From assembly GCF_900116375.1 (NCBI RefSeq), contig NZ_UETB01000004.1, positions 124,001-188,000 of the forward strand: a stretch of DNA of 64,000 nt. The letters run 5' to 3'. A program made the translations under genes and the position numbers. The notes under the pieces are model-generated. The model made no database searches. It had not been told where the DNA came from and saw nothing but the letters and a program-made list of their open reading frames with translations. The stretch is from Georgenia satyanarayanai. Its GTDB lineage: Bacteria > Actinomycetota > Actinomycetes > Actinomycetales > Actinomycetaceae. Below are positions 45,543-55,406 of the stretch, piece after piece. Position 1 is the stretch's first letter. Every line of letters starts with the position of its first letter.

Positions 45543-47240
45543 CTACAGGCCGATGAGGGCGCCGAGCTCGGCCTTCATCTGGTCGAGGCGCTCGGCGGCG
45601 GCGCGCCGGGCCGCCGGCAGGCGGTCCTGCTCGCTCACCGGCTCGACGGCCTCGAGGTAGCACTTGAGCTTGGGCTCGGTACCGCTGGGCCGGATGATCG
45701 CCCGGTCACCGCGCGCGGTGAGGTAGACCAGTCCGTCCGTCGGGGGCAGCCCGTCCTCCCCGGCGGAGAGGTCGATGGTCCGCACGACCGGGGAGCCGGC
45801 CAGCGACTGCGGCCCGCTCTCACGCAGCCGCTGCATGGCCGGCCCGATGACCGAGACGTCCGAGACACGCAGGGTGAGCGGCGCCGTCGCGTGCAGCCCG
45901 TGCTGGAGGGCGAGCTCGTCGAGGACGTCGAGCAGCGTGCTGCCGCGGTCGACGAGCTGGGAGGCGAGCAGTGCCACCCGGACGGCCGCGCTGATGCCGT
46001 CCTTGTCGCGCACGGCCTGGGGGTCCACGCAGTAGCCCAGGGCCTCCTCGTAGCCGAAGACGAGCCCCGGCACCCGGCTGATCCACTTGAAGCCGGTGAG
46101 GGTCGTGCGGTGCTCCAGGCCGTGGGAGGTGGCGATGCGGGCGAGCAGTCGCGAGGACACGACCGAGCTGGCGAGGACGCCGTGCCCGGACACCGCGGCG
46201 CTGATCGCGGACTGCTTGCCCAGCAGCGCGCCCACCTCGTCACCGGTGAGCTGGCGCCAGCCCTCCACCGTGCCCGGGGCCGGCACGGCCACCGAGCAGC
46301 GGTCGGCGTCGGGGTCGTTGGCGATGACGAGGTCGGCCTCCACCTGCTGCGCGAGGCGGAAGGCGAGGTCCAGGGCGCCGGGCTCCTCGGGGTTGGGAAA
46401 GGCAACCGTGGGGAACTCCGGGTCCGGCTCGGCCTGCTCGGCCACGACGTGGACGTCGGTGAAACCGGCGGCCGCGAGGGCGGCCACGGCCACCTCCGCC
46501 CCGACGCCGTGCATCGGGGTGTACACGATGCGCAGGCTGCGGGCGTAGCCGTGGGGGACGAGCGAGGCGACCCGGGCGATGTACTCCTCGGTGATCGAGG
46601 CGTCGAGCACCTGCCAGCCGTCGACGGGCAGCGGGACGTCGGTGAGTGCGCCGACGGCGTCGATGCGGGCGGCGATCTCGGCGTCGGCCGGAGAGACGAG
46701 CTGGGCGCCCTGCCCGGAGTCGGTGACGACCCGGCCGCCGAGGTAGACCTTGTAGCCGTTGTCCTCCTTGGGGTTGTGGGAGGCCGTCACCATGACCCCG
46801 GCGTCGGCCTCCAGCGCCCGCACGGCGTAGGCGAGCACGGGGGTGGGCCCCACGGACGGCATGAGCATCGCCCGCCCGCCCGCACCGGTGATGACGGCGG
46901 CCGCGTCCTCGGCGAAGCGCGCCGAGCCGTGGCGGGCGTCGTAGCCGATGACGACGCGCGGGGCGGCGCCCCCGAGCTGCTCGGTCAGCCACGCGGCGAG
47001 TCCCGCGGTGGTGCGGATGACGACGGCGCGGTTCATCCGGTTCGGCCCACCACCGAGGGCCCCGCGCAGCCCGGCGGTGCCGAAGGCGAGCGGCCCGGAG
47101 AACCGGTCCTCCAGCTCGGCGCGGGCCTCGTGGGCCTCCGGGCCGCCGGCCGTGGCGCGCTCGAGGAGCACCCCCAGCTCGTTCGCGGTCTGGGGGTCCG
47201 GGTCCTGGGTGATCCAGCTCCGGACGACGTCGACGTCCAT
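45543..47240 (-). CDS. Phospho-sugar mutase (phosphoglucomutase/phosphopentomutase-like)
   Basis: A 565-residue alpha-D-phosphohexomutase. The phosphoserine loop is VMVTASHNPKEDNGYK, the metal loop DPDADRCSVA, the sugar loop GYEEALGYCVD, and the phosphate loop RPSGTEPKLK. The N-terminus begins RSWITQDPDPQTANEL and FGTAGLRGALG. Directly downstream of a purine nucleoside phosphorylase (14-base gap), it probably interconverts ribose-1- and ribose-5-phosphate in salvage, as well as or instead of glucose phosphates. ATG 47240 has AGAGAGGAACC-type ribosome site. Confidence 0.94.
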   Translation of the reverse strand: MDVDVVRSWITQDPDPQTANELGVLLERATAGGPEAHEARAELEDRFSGPLAFGTAGLRGALGGGPNRMNRAVVIRTTAGLAAWLTEQLGGAAPRVVIGYDARHGSARFAEDAAAVITGAGGRAMLMPSVGPTPVLAYAVRALEADAGVMVTASHNPKEDNGYKVYLGGRVVTDSGQGAQLVSPADAEIAARIDAVGALTDVPLPVDGWQVLDASITEEYIARVASLVPHGYARSLRIVYTPMHGVGAEVAVAALAAAGFTDVHVVAEQAEPDPEFPTVAFPNPEEPGALDLAFRLAQQVEADLVIANDPDADRCSVAVPAPGTVEGWRQLTGDEVGALLGKQSAISAAVSGHGVLASSVVSSRLLARIATSHGLEHRTTLTGFKWISRVPGLVFGYEEALGYCVDPQAVRDKDGISAAVRVALLASQLVDRGSTLLDVLDELALQHGLHATAPLTLRVSDVSVIGPAMQRLRESGPQSLAGSPVVRTIDLSAGEDGLPPTDGLVYLTARGDRAIIRPSGTEPKLKCYLEAVEPVSEQDRLPAARRAAAERLDQMKAELGALIGL

Positions 47241-47254
47241 GGACGGTTCCTCTC

Positions 47255-48088
47255 TCAGATACGACGGACGATGTCTGCCAGCAGCCGGGAGATCCGCGGG
47301 CCGGCGTCGCGGCCGGCCTCGATGACCTCCTCGTGCGAGAGCGGCTGGGCACTGATCCCGGCCGCCTGGTTCGTCACGAGCGACAGGCCCAGGATCTCCA
47401 GGCCCACGTGCCGCGCGGCGATGGCTTCCAGCGTCGTCGACATCCCCACGAGCGTGCCGCCGAGGAGCGCGACCATGCGCACCTCCGCGGGTGTCTCGTA
47501 GTGGGGGCCGGGGAGCTGGACGTAGACGCCCTCGGTGAGGGTGGGGTCGACCTCGCGCGCGATCTCGCGCAGCCGCGGGGAGTACAGGTCGGTGAGGTCG
47601 ACGAAGGTCGCGCCCTCGAGGGGCGAGGCGGCCGTGAGGTTGATGTGGTCGGAGATGAGGACCGGCGTGCCGGGCGCCACCGCCGGGTCCAGGCCGCCGC
47701 AGCCGTTGGTGAGGACGAGGCGTTGCACACCGGCGGCGGCGGCCGTCCGGACGCCGTGCGCGACCGCGCGCACGTCGCGGGACTCGTAGAAGTGCGTGCG
47801 CGAGCCGAGCACGAGGGCGTGCCGGGTCTCGTCGTCGGCGTCGATGCGGATCGAGCGGATGGTGGCGCCGTGCCCGGCGACGACGGGGGCACGGAAGCCG
47901 GGCACCTGTTCCGCGGGCACCTCGGCGACGGTCTCACCGAGCAGCTCGGCCGCCCCGCCCCAGCCGGAGCCGAGGACGAGGGCGACGTCGTGACGGGCCA
48001 CCCCGGTGAGCTCGGCGAGGCGGTCCGCGGCCTCGCGGGCCAGGGCGAAGGGCGCGTCGTGGTCCGGTGTGCCGGTGGGGGTGACCAT
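47255..48088 (-). CDS. Purine nucleoside phosphorylase (trimeric class)
   Basis: A 277-residue PNP. Motifs: VLGSGWGGAAELLGE (phosphate loop), VVAGHGATIRS (His), LTNGCGGLDPAVAPGTPVLISDHINLTA and LPGPHYETPAEVRMVALLGGTLVGMSTTLEAI, with VTNQAAGIS near the C-terminus. It splits inosine and guanosine to base and ribose-1-phosphate. First gene of a two-gene unit with the mutase on the minus strand, divergent from the flavoprotein reductase. ATG 48088 is preceded by a GGGGCATGGT-type weak site. Confidence 0.96.
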   Translation of the reverse strand: MVTPTGTPDHDAPFALAREAADRLAELTGVARHDVALVLGSGWGGAAELLGETVAEVPAEQVPGFRAPVVAGHGATIRSIRIDADDETRHALVLGSRTHFYESRDVRAVAHGVRTAAAAGVQRLVLTNGCGGLDPAVAPGTPVLISDHINLTAASPLEGATFVDLTDLYSPRLREIAREVDPTLTEGVYVQLPGPHYETPAEVRMVALLGGTLVGMSTTLEAIAARHVGLEILGLSLVTNQAAGISAQPLSHEEVIEAGRDAGPRISRLLADIVRRI

Positions 48089-48142
48089 GCCCCGACGTTA
48101 CCGTCCGGGGTGCTCGGCAGGCATGCTGCGGGACAAAGGCGG

Positions 48143-48148
48143 CACAAT
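48143..48148 (+). promoter_or_regulatory. Candidate leaderless promoter -10 (CACAAT)
   Basis: CACAAT sits at -12 to -7 relative to the GTG start at 48155, where a -10 box would be if transcription began on the start codon. There is no ribosome site between. The gap to the divergent pnp start is only 66 bases. Confidence 0.5.
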
Positions 48149-48154
48149 GCCTGC

Positions 48155-49660
48155 GTGAGCACTACGACCGACGATCACCGTCCCGCGGGGGAGCGCCCCG
48201 ACCCCACCGCCCCCGCCGAGGGGCGCCGTACCCAGGACGCCGCCGGCAGCTCGCCGGTCCGTGCGGGCAGCCGCGTCGTCATCATCGGCGGCGGCCCCGG
48301 CGGCTACGAGGCGGCCCTCGTCGCCGCGCAGCTGGGCGCGCGCGTGACGCTCGTCGAGCGGCAGGGGACCGGCGGGGCCGCCGTCCTCACCGACGTCGTC
48401 CCCTCCAAGACCCTCATCGCCACCGCCGAGTGGATGACGACGACGGACGCCGCCCCCGAGCTCGGCATCCGCGGCGGGGGCGGGACGTCCGTCGACATGG
48501 CCGCCGTCAACAGGCGCGTCCTGGAGCTCGCGCGACGGCAGTCGCAGGACATCCGCGCCCGCCTCGAGCGGGAGGGCATCCGGGTCGTCGACGGCACCGG
48601 CCGGCTGGCCGGCCACCTCGGCAGCACCGGCACCCGGCCCGTCCACGTCACCACCGCCGACGGCGACGAGCTCGAGCTCGTCGCCGAGATCGTCCTCGTC
48701 GCCACGGGCGCCACACCGCGGGTGCTGCCCGACGCCCAGCCCGACGGCGAGCGCATCCTCACCTGGGTGCAGATGTACAACCTCACCGAGCTGCCCGAGC
48801 ACCTCGTCGTCGTCGGCTCCGGCGTCACCGGCGCCGAGTTCGCCGGCGCCTACAACGGCCTGGGCGTGCCGGTCACGCTCGTCTCCAGCCGCGACCGGGT
48901 GCTGCCCGGGGAGGACGAGGACGCCGCCGAGCTCATCGAGAACGTCTTCCGCAACCGCGGCATGACCGTCCTGTCCCGCTCCCGCGCCGCCGCGGTCCGT
49001 CGCACCGGGGACGGCGTCGAGGTCGAGCTCACCGACGGCCGCGTCGTCTCCGCCTCCCACTGCCTCGTCGCCGTCGGCGGGGTCCCGAGCACCGCGGGCC
49101 TGGGCCTGGAGGAGGCGGGTGTCGTGCTGCGCGACAGCGGGCACATCCAGGTCGACCGCGTCTCCCGCACGACGGCGCCACGCGTCTACGCCGCCGGTGA
49201 CTGCACCGGGGTCCTGCCCCTCGCCTCCGTGGCCGCGATGCAGGGGCGCGTCGCCATGTGGCACGCCCTGGGCGACGCCGTCTCCCCGCTCGACGTCGAC
49301 GCCGTCACCGCCAACATCTTCACCGCACCCGAGATCGCCACGATCGGTGTGAGCGAGCGGCAGGTGCTCGACGGCGAGGTCGACGCCGTCGTCACCCAGC
49401 TGCCGCTGGCCCGCAACCCGCGGGCGAAGATGCTCGGCATCCGCGAGGGCTTCGTCAAGGTCATGGCCGACCGGCACTCCGGGGCGGTGCTCGGCGCGGT
49501 CGTCGTCGCGCCGCGCGCCAGCGAGCTCATCTTCCCCCTCGCCGTGGCCGTCACCCAGCGGATCACCGTGGACCAGCTCGCCAACGTCTACACGATCTAC
49601 CCCTCCCTCAGCGGCTCGATCGCCGAGGCCGCCCGCACGCTGCACCAGACGGGGGAGTGA
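48155..49660 (+). CDS. FAD-dependent NAD(P)H-quinone reductase, LpdA-like
   Basis: A 501-residue flavoprotein of the pyridine nucleotide-disulfide family. FAD fold [22 protein letters not shown], then [16 protein letters not shown], where the usual redox CxxxxC is absent; NAD domain [25 protein letters not shown] motif [13 protein letters not shown], and [20 protein letters not shown]. The dimerisation domain ends with [16 protein letters not shown]. This matches LpdA (Rv3303c) of M. tuberculosis, an NAD(P)H:quinone reductase, rather than lipoamide dehydrogenase. An N-terminal extension of about 45 residues is disordered. Likely leaderless. DapE follows after eight bases. Confidence 0.9.
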   Translation: MSTTTDDHRPAGERPDPTAPAEGRRTQDAAGSSPVRAGSRVVIIGGGPGGYEAALVAAQLGARVTLVERQGTGGAAVLTDVVPSKTLIATAEWMTTTDAAPELGIRGGGGTSVDMAAVNRRVLELARRQSQDIRARLEREGIRVVDGTGRLAGHLGSTGTRPVHVTTADGDELELVAEIVLVATGATPRVLPDAQPDGERILTWVQMYNLTELPEHLVVVGSGVTGAEFAGAYNGLGVPVTLVSSRDRVLPGEDEDAAELIENVFRNRGMTVLSRSRAAAVRRTGDGVEVELTDGRVVSASHCLVAVGGVPSTAGLGLEEAGVVLRDSGHIQVDRVSRTTAPRVYAAGDCTGVLPLASVAAMQGRVAMWHALGDAVSPLDVDAVTANIFTAPEIATIGVSERQVLDGEVDAVVTQLPLARNPRAKMLGIREGFVKVMADRHSGAVLGAVVVAPRASELIFPLAVAVTQRITVDQLANVYTIYPSLSGSIAEAARTLHQTGE

Positions 49661-49668
49661 GCGGCCCC

Positions 49669-50775
49669 ATGACCGCACCCGCACTGCCTGACCTGCGCAC
49701 GGCCGACGTCGTCGACCTCACCCGTGCGCTGTGCGACATCCCGTCCGTCTCCGGTGAGGAGGGACCGCTCGCCGACGCGATCGAGGCCGCCCTCGCGGGG
49801 CTGCCGCACCTGGAGGTGCTGCGCGACGGTGACGCCGTCGTCGCCCGCACGCAGCTGGGCCGCGAGCGTCGGGCGGTCGTCGCGGGCCACATCGACACCG
49901 TGCCGGTCGCGGGCAACCTTCCCAGCGAGCTGCGCACCGTCGACGGCGAGGAGGTGCTGTGGGGCCGCGGGAGCGTCGACATGCTCGGCGGCGTCGCCGT
50001 CGCCCTCCACCTCGCCGCACGCCTCACCGCCCCCGCGTGGGACGTCACCTGGGTCTTCTACGACAACGAGGAGGTCGAGGCCGAGCGCAACGGCCTGGGC
50101 CGTCTGTCGCGCAACCACCCGCAGTGGCTGGACGCCGACTTCGCCGTGCTCGGGGAGCCGAGCAACGGCGGCATCGAGGGCGGCTGCAACGGCACGCTAC
50201 GCGTGTCCGTCACGACGGCGGGACGCGCCGCCCACTCCGCCCGCGCCTGGCGCGGGGTCAACGCCATCCACCTCGCCGCGCCGATCCTCACGCGGCTGGC
50301 CGAGTACCAGCCCCGCTCGGTCGAGGTCGACGGGCTCGTCTACCGCGAGGGCCTGTCCGCCGTCGGGATCAGCGGCGGCATCGCGGGCAACGTCGTGCCC
50401 GACTCGTGCGAGGTGCTTGTCAACTACCGCTTCGCGCCGGCGTCCTCGCTCGCCGAGGCGGAGGCACACGTGCGGGAGGTGCTCGCCGGCTACGACGTCA
50501 CCGTCGTCGACGGCGCCGCCGGGGCGCGCCCGGGCCTCGACGCCCCCGGGGTGGGCGACTTCATCGCCGCTGTCGGGCGCGTGACGGGCGGCGGCCCCGC
50601 CCCCAAGTACGGGTGGACCGACGTCGCCCGCTTCGCCGCGCTCGGGGTTCCCGCCGTCAACTTCGGGCCCGGGGACCCGTCCCTGGCCCATGCTGACGAC
50701 GAGCACTGCCCCACAGACCAGATCCGTGACTGCGCCTCCGCCCTGGAGGCGTGGCTGACCGAAGGAGCACCATGA
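49669..50775 (+). CDS. dapE: Succinyl-diaminopimelate desuccinylase
   Basis: A 368-residue M20 metallopeptidase. Metal ligands: [13 protein letters not shown] (His), [11 protein letters not shown] (Asp), [13 protein letters not shown] (Glu pair) and the second His in [12 protein letters not shown]; the lid domain has [24 protein letters not shown]. It removes succinate from N-succinyl-LL-DAP for lysine and peptidoglycan synthesis. It starts eight bases after the reductase stop and overlaps the next gene (ATGA). The spacing of the GGGGGAG to the ATG is longer than usual. Confidence 0.94.
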   Translation: MTAPALPDLRTADVVDLTRALCDIPSVSGEEGPLADAIEAALAGLPHLEVLRDGDAVVARTQLGRERRAVVAGHIDTVPVAGNLPSELRTVDGEEVLWGRGSVDMLGGVAVALHLAARLTAPAWDVTWVFYDNEEVEAERNGLGRLSRNHPQWLDADFAVLGEPSNGGIEGGCNGTLRVSVTTAGRAAHSARAWRGVNAIHLAAPILTRLAEYQPRSVEVDGLVYREGLSAVGISGGIAGNVVPDSCEVLVNYRFAPASSLAEAEAHVREVLAGYDVTVVDGAAGARPGLDAPGVGDFIAAVGRVTGGGPAPKYGWTDVARFAALGVPAVNFGPGDPSLAHADDEHCPTDQIRDCASALEAWLTEGAP

Positions 50776-51629
50776 GCCGGTCCTACAACCGCAACGGCTC
50801 GGCCGACGGGGGCCGGGCGTCAGAGCGTCCCGCCGTCCGTGACGGCCGCGGGTCCGACGTCTACCGCAAGGGCCCGGTGACGCTGCGCGGTTCCCAGATC
50901 CCCCACGAGACCTCTGACGAGCGGCTGCTCGCCCAGGACGGTGACGCCGACTGGGTCCACTCCGACCCGTGGCGGGTGCTGCGCATCCAGAGCGAGTTCG
51001 TCGAGGGCTTCGGCGCGCTCGCCGAGCTCGGCCCCGCGATCAGCGTGTTCGGCTCCGCCCGGACCAGCACCGACTCCGCGGAGTACCGGATGGGCGAGGA
51101 GGTCGGACGCCTCCTCGTCGAGGCCGGCTACGCCGTCATCACCGGCGGTGGTCCCGGCGTCATGGAGGCCGCCAACAAGGGTGCGTGCGACGCGGGCGGG
51201 GTGTCCGTGGGGCTGGGCATCGAGCTGCCCTTCGAGCAGGGCATGAACGAGTGGGTCGACCTCGGGGTCAACTTCCGCTACTTCTTCGCCCGCAAGACGA
51301 TGTTCGTCAAGTACGCGCTCGGCTTCATCGTCCTGCCCGGCGGCTTCGGCACCATGGACGAGCTGTGGGAGGCCCTCACCCTCGTCCAGACCGGCAAGGT
51401 GAACTCCTTCCCGATCGTCCTCGTCGGCTCGGAGTACTGGGGCGGGCTGCTGGCCTGGGCGCGCGACACCATGGTGCCGGCGGGCACGATCGCCGCGGCG
51501 GACCTCGACCTCATCCAGCTCGTCGACACCGCCGAGGAGGCCGTCGAGCGGGTCCAGGACCGGCTCGCGCTCATGCGCGACGAGGCCCAGTCGCAGGCCC
51601 GCACGGCGGAGGAGACCGCCAGCTCCTGA
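50772..51629 (+). CDS. LOG family protein (TIGR00730-type)
   Basis: A 285-residue Rossmann-like protein. Hallmarks of the lysine decarboxylase-like LOG family are [19 protein letters not shown] and [17 protein letters not shown]. Proteins of this type are cytokinin-riboside 5'-monophosphate phosphoribohydrolases or nucleotide nucleosidases; the bacterial role is uncertain. The N-terminal 60 residues are charged and unconserved. Its start overlaps the dapE stop (ATGA), with AAGGAG upstream. DapE-LOG adjacency is common in actinobacteria. Confidence 0.92.
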   Translation: MSRSYNRNGSADGGRASERPAVRDGRGSDVYRKGPVTLRGSQIPHETSDERLLAQDGDADWVHSDPWRVLRIQSEFVEGFGALAELGPAISVFGSARTSTDSAEYRMGEEVGRLLVEAGYAVITGGGPGVMEAANKGACDAGGVSVGLGIELPFEQGMNEWVDLGVNFRYFFARKTMFVKYALGFIVLPGGFGTMDELWEALTLVQTGKVNSFPIVLVGSEYWGGLLAWARDTMVPAGTIAAADLDLIQLVDTAEEAVERVQDRLALMRDEAQSQARTAEETASS

Positions 51630-51771
51630 GCGTGCCGGGCCGTGCCGCCCTAGCGCGCCGACCTGCACCGTTGCCCCGAGGCCACACCGCCGCGGGGGAG
51701 GGGTGGACTAGACTGGCCCCGGTGCGCCGCAGACCCTGCGGCACGACACGTCGAACGAATAGGGGTGCCAG

Positions 51772-51942
51772 ATGGCCGCGATGAAGCCGAGGACCGGGGA
51801 CGGGCCGATGGAGGTCACGAAGGAGGGACGCGGCATCGTCATGCGCGTTCCCCTCGAGGGTGGCGGCCGCCTCGTCGTCGAGCTCACGCCCGCGGAGGCG
51901 GGCGAGCTCAGCGAGGCCCTCAGCGCCGTCGCCCCCGCCTGA
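51772..51942 (+). CDS. DUF3117 small conserved protein
   Basis: A 56-residue protein, MAAMKPRTGDGPMEVTKEGR at the N-terminus, followed by GIVMRVPLEGGGRLVVELTP. This is the DUF3117 family, universal in actinobacteria and of unknown function. A hairpin with GCCGCAG/CTGCGGC arms (about 51726-51741) lies in its 5' region, and TAGACT at 51709-51714 is a possible -10. The leucyl aminopeptidase start lies only three bases after its stop, so the two are probably coupled. Confidence 0.93.
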   Translation: MAAMKPRTGDGPMEVTKEGRGIVMRVPLEGGGRLVVELTPAEAGELSEALSAVAPA

Positions 51943-51945
51943 GCG

Positions 51946-53499
51946 TTGACCTCCCTGAGCGAGCTCGGTCTCGCCGAGCTTCCTGAGGTCGTCGGTGCGG
52001 CCGGCTCGCTGGACGGCGCCGACCTCACGCAGGTCGACGCCGTCGTCGTCGCCGTCGCGCCCGCCGGCGCGGGCGACGAGGGCGTGGAGCCCCGGCCCGG
52101 CACCGCGGACGCGGCGGCGCGCTACGGCATCGACCTCGTCGACCTCGCCGCGCGCCACGGCCTGAGCGGGCGGGCGGGGGAGTCGGCGGTCCTCGACCTG
52201 CCGCGTGCCCTGCCCGGGCGCGACTTCGGCTGGAACGGGCTGCCGGCCCGCCTGGTCCTCGTCGGCGTCGGCGACGCCGGTCCGGACGCCATGCGCAAGG
52301 TGGGCTCGGCCCTGTGCCGGACGACCACCGGCCTCGGCACGGTCGTCACGCCCGTCGGCGCGCTCGCCGGCAGCACGGGCCTCGCCGCGCTGCTCGAGGG
52401 CTTCTGGCTCACCGCCTACCGCGGCCCGCGCATGGCGCAGTCCCCGCGGCCCGGGAAGCCCGCGGCCGCGCGGCTGGTCCTTCTCGGCAACGACGGGGAC
52501 GCCGCCGTCGTCGCGGCCGCGCGAACGGCCGCCACCGCCACGGTGCGGGCGCGCTTCCTGGCCGCCACCCCGTCCAACGTCAAGAACCCGCAGTGGCTCG
52601 CGGAGCAGGCCCAGGCGCTGGCCTCGGGCGTGCCCGGCGTCAGCGTCGAGGTCCACGACGAGGCCTGGATCCGGGCGCAGGGGATGGGCGCGCTGCTCGC
52701 CGTCGGCTCCGGCTCGGCCACCCCGCCGCGGCTGGTCACCGTCACCTACAGCCCCCGCGAGCGCGGCGGGCGCACCGTCGCGCTGGTGGGCAAGGGCATC
52801 ACCTTCGACACCGGCGGCATCTCGATCAAGCCGCGCGAGGCGATGGTCGGCATGAAGACCGACATGGCCGGCGCCGCCGCAGTGCTCGCCACCGTCCTGG
52901 CGGCCGCCGAGCTCGACGTGCCCCACCGGGTGGTGGGCGTGCTGGCCCTGGCGGAGAACGCCTTCGGTGCCTCCGCCTACCGGCCCGGTGACGTCGTGCG
53001 CGCCTACGACGGCACGTCGATCGAGGTGTCCAACACCGACGCCGAGGGCCGCATGGTGCTGGCCGACGCGATGGCCTGGGTGCGCGACACCGCGCGCCCC
53101 GACGTCCTCGTCGACGTCGCCACCCTCACCGGTGCGGTGACGCTCGGCCTGGGCCGCACCCACGCCGGTCTCTACGCCACCGACGAGTCCCTCGCCGGGG
53201 CCCTGCAGGCGGCGGGTGAGGTGAGCGGCGAGCGGACGTGGCGCCTGCCTCTGGTGGAGTCCTACCGGCACAGCCTCGAGTCCGCCGTCGCGGACATCTC
53301 CCACCAGGCGCGCGACCCGCACGTCTCGGGAGGGTCGATCACCGCGGCGCTGTTCCTCCAGCACTTCGCGGGGGACACCCCGTGGGCACACCTCGACATC
53401 GCCGGGGCCGGCCGCGCCACCAAGGCTCGTGACGAGATCCCCGAGGGCCCCACCGGCTTCGGCGCCCGCCTGCTGCTCCGCTGGCTGCAGACGCTCTAG
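51946..53499 (+). CDS. pepA: Leucyl aminopeptidase (M17 family)
   Basis: A 517-residue M17 aminopeptidase. The catalytic core is GKGITFDTGGISIK (metal Lys/Asp), MKTDMAGAAAVLA (Asp), VSNTDAEGRMVLADA (family signature with metal Asp/Glu and catalytic Arg). The variable N-terminal macro-like domain occupies about residues 1-170. It starts with TTG three bases after the DUF3117 stop and lacks a clear ribosome site, so reinitiation is likely. A palindrome lies just after the stop. Confidence 0.95.
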   Translation: MTSLSELGLAELPEVVGAAGSLDGADLTQVDAVVVAVAPAGAGDEGVEPRPGTADAAARYGIDLVDLAARHGLSGRAGESAVLDLPRALPGRDFGWNGLPARLVLVGVGDAGPDAMRKVGSALCRTTTGLGTVVTPVGALAGSTGLAALLEGFWLTAYRGPRMAQSPRPGKPAAARLVLLGNDGDAAVVAAARTAATATVRARFLAATPSNVKNPQWLAEQAQALASGVPGVSVEVHDEAWIRAQGMGALLAVGSGSATPPRLVTVTYSPRERGGRTVALVGKGITFDTGGISIKPREAMVGMKTDMAGAAAVLATVLAAAELDVPHRVVGVLALAENAFGASAYRPGDVVRAYDGTSIEVSNTDAEGRMVLADAMAWVRDTARPDVLVDVATLTGAVTLGLGRTHAGLYATDESLAGALQAAGEVSGERTWRLPLVESYRHSLESAVADISHQARDPHVSGGSITAALFLQHFAGDTPWAHLDIAGAGRATKARDEIPEGPTGFGARLLLRWLQTL

Positions 53500-53524
53500 G
53501 TCCAGATCCCCCCGCTCCCACAAG

Positions 53525-53568
53525 CGCCGAGAGCTGAGTTGTTCCGCGGAAGAACTCAGCTCTCGGCG
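53525..53568. repeat. 44-bp palindrome, GAGTTGTT family
   Basis: Arms 53525-53546 and 53547-53568 pair over 22 bases with one mismatch and no loop; the arm contains GCCGAGAGCTGAGTTGTTCC. It lies between convergent pepA and ectC. Confidence 0.94.
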
Positions 53569-53599
53569 TTCGTGAGGGCGGGGGGCGGTGTGGGCGGTG

Positions 53600-53989
53600 T
53601 CAGTCCTCGGTGACGAGGGGGTAGACGCCGTTCTCGTCGTGGACCTCCCGGCCGGTGACCGGCGGGTTGAAGACGCAGATCGTGCGAATCTCGGTGCGCG
53701 GGCGGACGACGTGCTTGTCGTGCTCGTTGAGCAGGTACATCGACCCGGGCCGCAGCTCGTGGGTCTCGCCGGTACCGAGGTCGGTGATCGTGCCCTCGCC
53801 CTCGACGATCATCACGGCCTCGATGTGGTTGGCGTACCAGAACTCGTTCTCGGTGCCGGCGTACAGGGTGGTCTCGTGGACGGAGAAGCCCACCTTGTCG
53901 CGGGCCAGGATGATGCGCTTGGAGCGCCAGTTCGGGGTCTTGATGTCGAACTCGGTGTCGTCGAGGTCGTGGAAGCTGCGGACGATCAT
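53600..53989 (-). CDS. ectC: L-ectoine synthase
   Basis: A 129-residue cupin. The cupin strands include [30 protein letters not shown] and [19 protein letters not shown], with the conserved Tyr/His metal and substrate residues. It cyclises N-gamma-acetyl-diaminobutyrate to ectoine. ATG 53989 has GAGGAG six bases upstream. Last gene of ectABC; an 18-bp hairpin separates it from ectB. No ectoine hydroxylase follows. Confidence 0.97.
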   Translation of the reverse strand: MIVRSFHDLDDTEFDIKTPNWRSKRIILARDKVGFSVHETTLYAGTENEFWYANHIEAVMIVEGEGTITDLGTGETHELRPGSMYLLNEHDKHVVRPRTEIRTICVFNPPVTGREVHDENGVYPLVTED

Positions 53990-54037
53990 GTCGGTCTCCT
54001 CAGGGTCGGGGATGGCGGAGTCACAGGTGGGCGCGCG

Positions 54038-54076
54038 TGACGGCGGGGCGGGAGCAGCGCTCCCGCCCCGCCGTCA
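54038..54076 (-). terminator. 18-bp perfect hairpin in the ectB-ectC gap
   Basis: Arms 54038-54055 and 54059-54076 (TGACGGCGGGGCGGGAGC and its exact complement) with an AGC loop form a very strong stem five bases after the ectB stop, inside the ectABC operon and 48 bases before the ectC start. No T-run follows. It could terminate part of the transcription, or protect the ectAB message. Confidence 0.85.
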
Positions 54077-54081
54077 GGGGG

Positions 54082-55359
54082 TCAGTTCTCGAGGACGGTG
54101 ACGACGGCCTGCTCGAGGATGCGCATGCCGGCCTCGAACTCCGCGGGGCTGATGGTGAGCGGGGGCAGCAGCTTGACGACCTCGTCGTCGGGGCCGGAGG
54201 TCTCCACGAGCAGGCCGCCTGCGAAGGCCTCCTTGGTGACCCGCCCGGCGAGCTCGCCCGAGGGGAACTGCAGCCCGCGGGCCAGGCCCCGGCCCTTGGC
54301 GACGAGTCCGTAGCTCTCGTAGCGGGCCACGAGCGCGTTGAACCGCGACTCGATCGCCAGGCCGCGGGAGATGGTGCTGCGCTCGAGCGTGTCGTCGGAC
54401 CAGTAGCGGCGGATCGCCTCGGTCGCGGTGACGAAGGCGGGGTTGGAGCCGCGGAAGGTGCCGTTGTGCTCGCCCGGCTCCCAGATGTCGAGCTCGGGGC
54501 GCACGAGGGTCAGCGCCATCGGCAGGCCGTAGCCGCTGATCGACTTCGACAGCGTGATGATGTCCGGCACGATGCCGGCCTCCTCGAAGCTGAAGAAGCC
54601 CCCGGTGCGGCCGCAGCCCATCTGGATGTCGTCGACGATGAGCAGGATCCCGTGCCGCTTGCAGAGGTCCGCGAGGTTGCGCAGCCACTCGGCGCGGGCG
54701 GCGTTGATCCCGCCCTCGCCCTGGATCGTCTCGACGATGACGGCGGCCGGCTGGTTGAGGCCGCCGCCCGAGTCGGTGAGCAGCCGCTCGAGGTAGAGGA
54801 AGTCCTGGACGTCGCCGTCGAAGTAGTCGTCGTACGGCATCGGCGTCGCGTGGACGAGCGGGACGCCTGCCCCGCCGCGCTTCATGGCGTTGCCGGTGAC
54901 CGACAGGGCGCCCAGGGTCATGCCGTGGAAGGCGTTGGTGAAGCTGATGACCGACTCGCGGCCGGTGACCTTGCGGGCGAGCTTGAGCGCGGCCTCGACG
55001 GCGTTGGCGCCGCCCGGGCCGGGGAAGACGACCTTGTGGTCCAGGCCGCGGGGGCGCAGGATCGTGTCGGCGAAGGTCGTGAGGAACTCCTCGCGCGCGG
55101 CGGTGAACATGTCGAGCGAGTGCACGATGCCGTCGCGGGCGAGGTAGTCGAGGAGGACCTTCTTCAGCGCCGGGTCGTTGTGCCCGTAGTTGAGGGAGCC
55201 CGCACCGGCGAAGAAGTCGATGTAGGCGTTGCCGTCGGTGTCGTACATCGTCGCGCCGACGGCGCGGTCGAAGGTGACCGGCCAGGAGCGGGAGTAGCTG
55301 CGGACCTGGGACTCGAGCTCGGTCGTGGTCTCGGACGGGGTCGGGCTGGTGATCGTCAT
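54082..55359 (-). CDS. ectB: L-2,4-diaminobutyrate-2-oxoglutarate transaminase
   Basis: A 425-residue class III aminotransferase. VDDIQMGCGRTGGFFSFE carries the PLP Asp and TLSKSISGYGLPMAL the Schiff-base Lys; the N-terminus has RSWPVTFDRAVGATMYDTDG. It makes L-2,4-diaminobutyrate from aspartate semialdehyde. The gap to ectA is 47 bases. The ribosome site is weak. Confidence 0.97.
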   Translation of the reverse strand: MTITSPTPSETTTELESQVRSYSRSWPVTFDRAVGATMYDTDGNAYIDFFAGAGSLNYGHNDPALKKVLLDYLARDGIVHSLDMFTAAREEFLTTFADTILRPRGLDHKVVFPGPGGANAVEAALKLARKVTGRESVISFTNAFHGMTLGALSVTGNAMKRGGAGVPLVHATPMPYDDYFDGDVQDFLYLERLLTDSGGGLNQPAAVIVETIQGEGGINAARAEWLRNLADLCKRHGILLIVDDIQMGCGRTGGFFSFEEAGIVPDIITLSKSISGYGLPMALTLVRPELDIWEPGEHNGTFRGSNPAFVTATEAIRRYWSDDTLERSTISRGLAIESRFNALVARYESYGLVAKGRGLARGLQFPSGELAGRVTKEAFAGGLLVETSGPDDEVVKLLPPLTISPAEFEAGMRILEQAVVTVLEN

Positions 55360-55406
55360 CGGGGAGGCTGCCTTTCGTGGCGGGGACGCGTCGGTGGGTG
55401 TGGGGT

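Noticed and set aside
48155-49660. Flavoprotein called as dihydrolipoamide dehydrogenase
   Set aside because: The redox-active CxxxxC is absent; the GGAAVLTD pattern fits LpdA-type quinone reductases.
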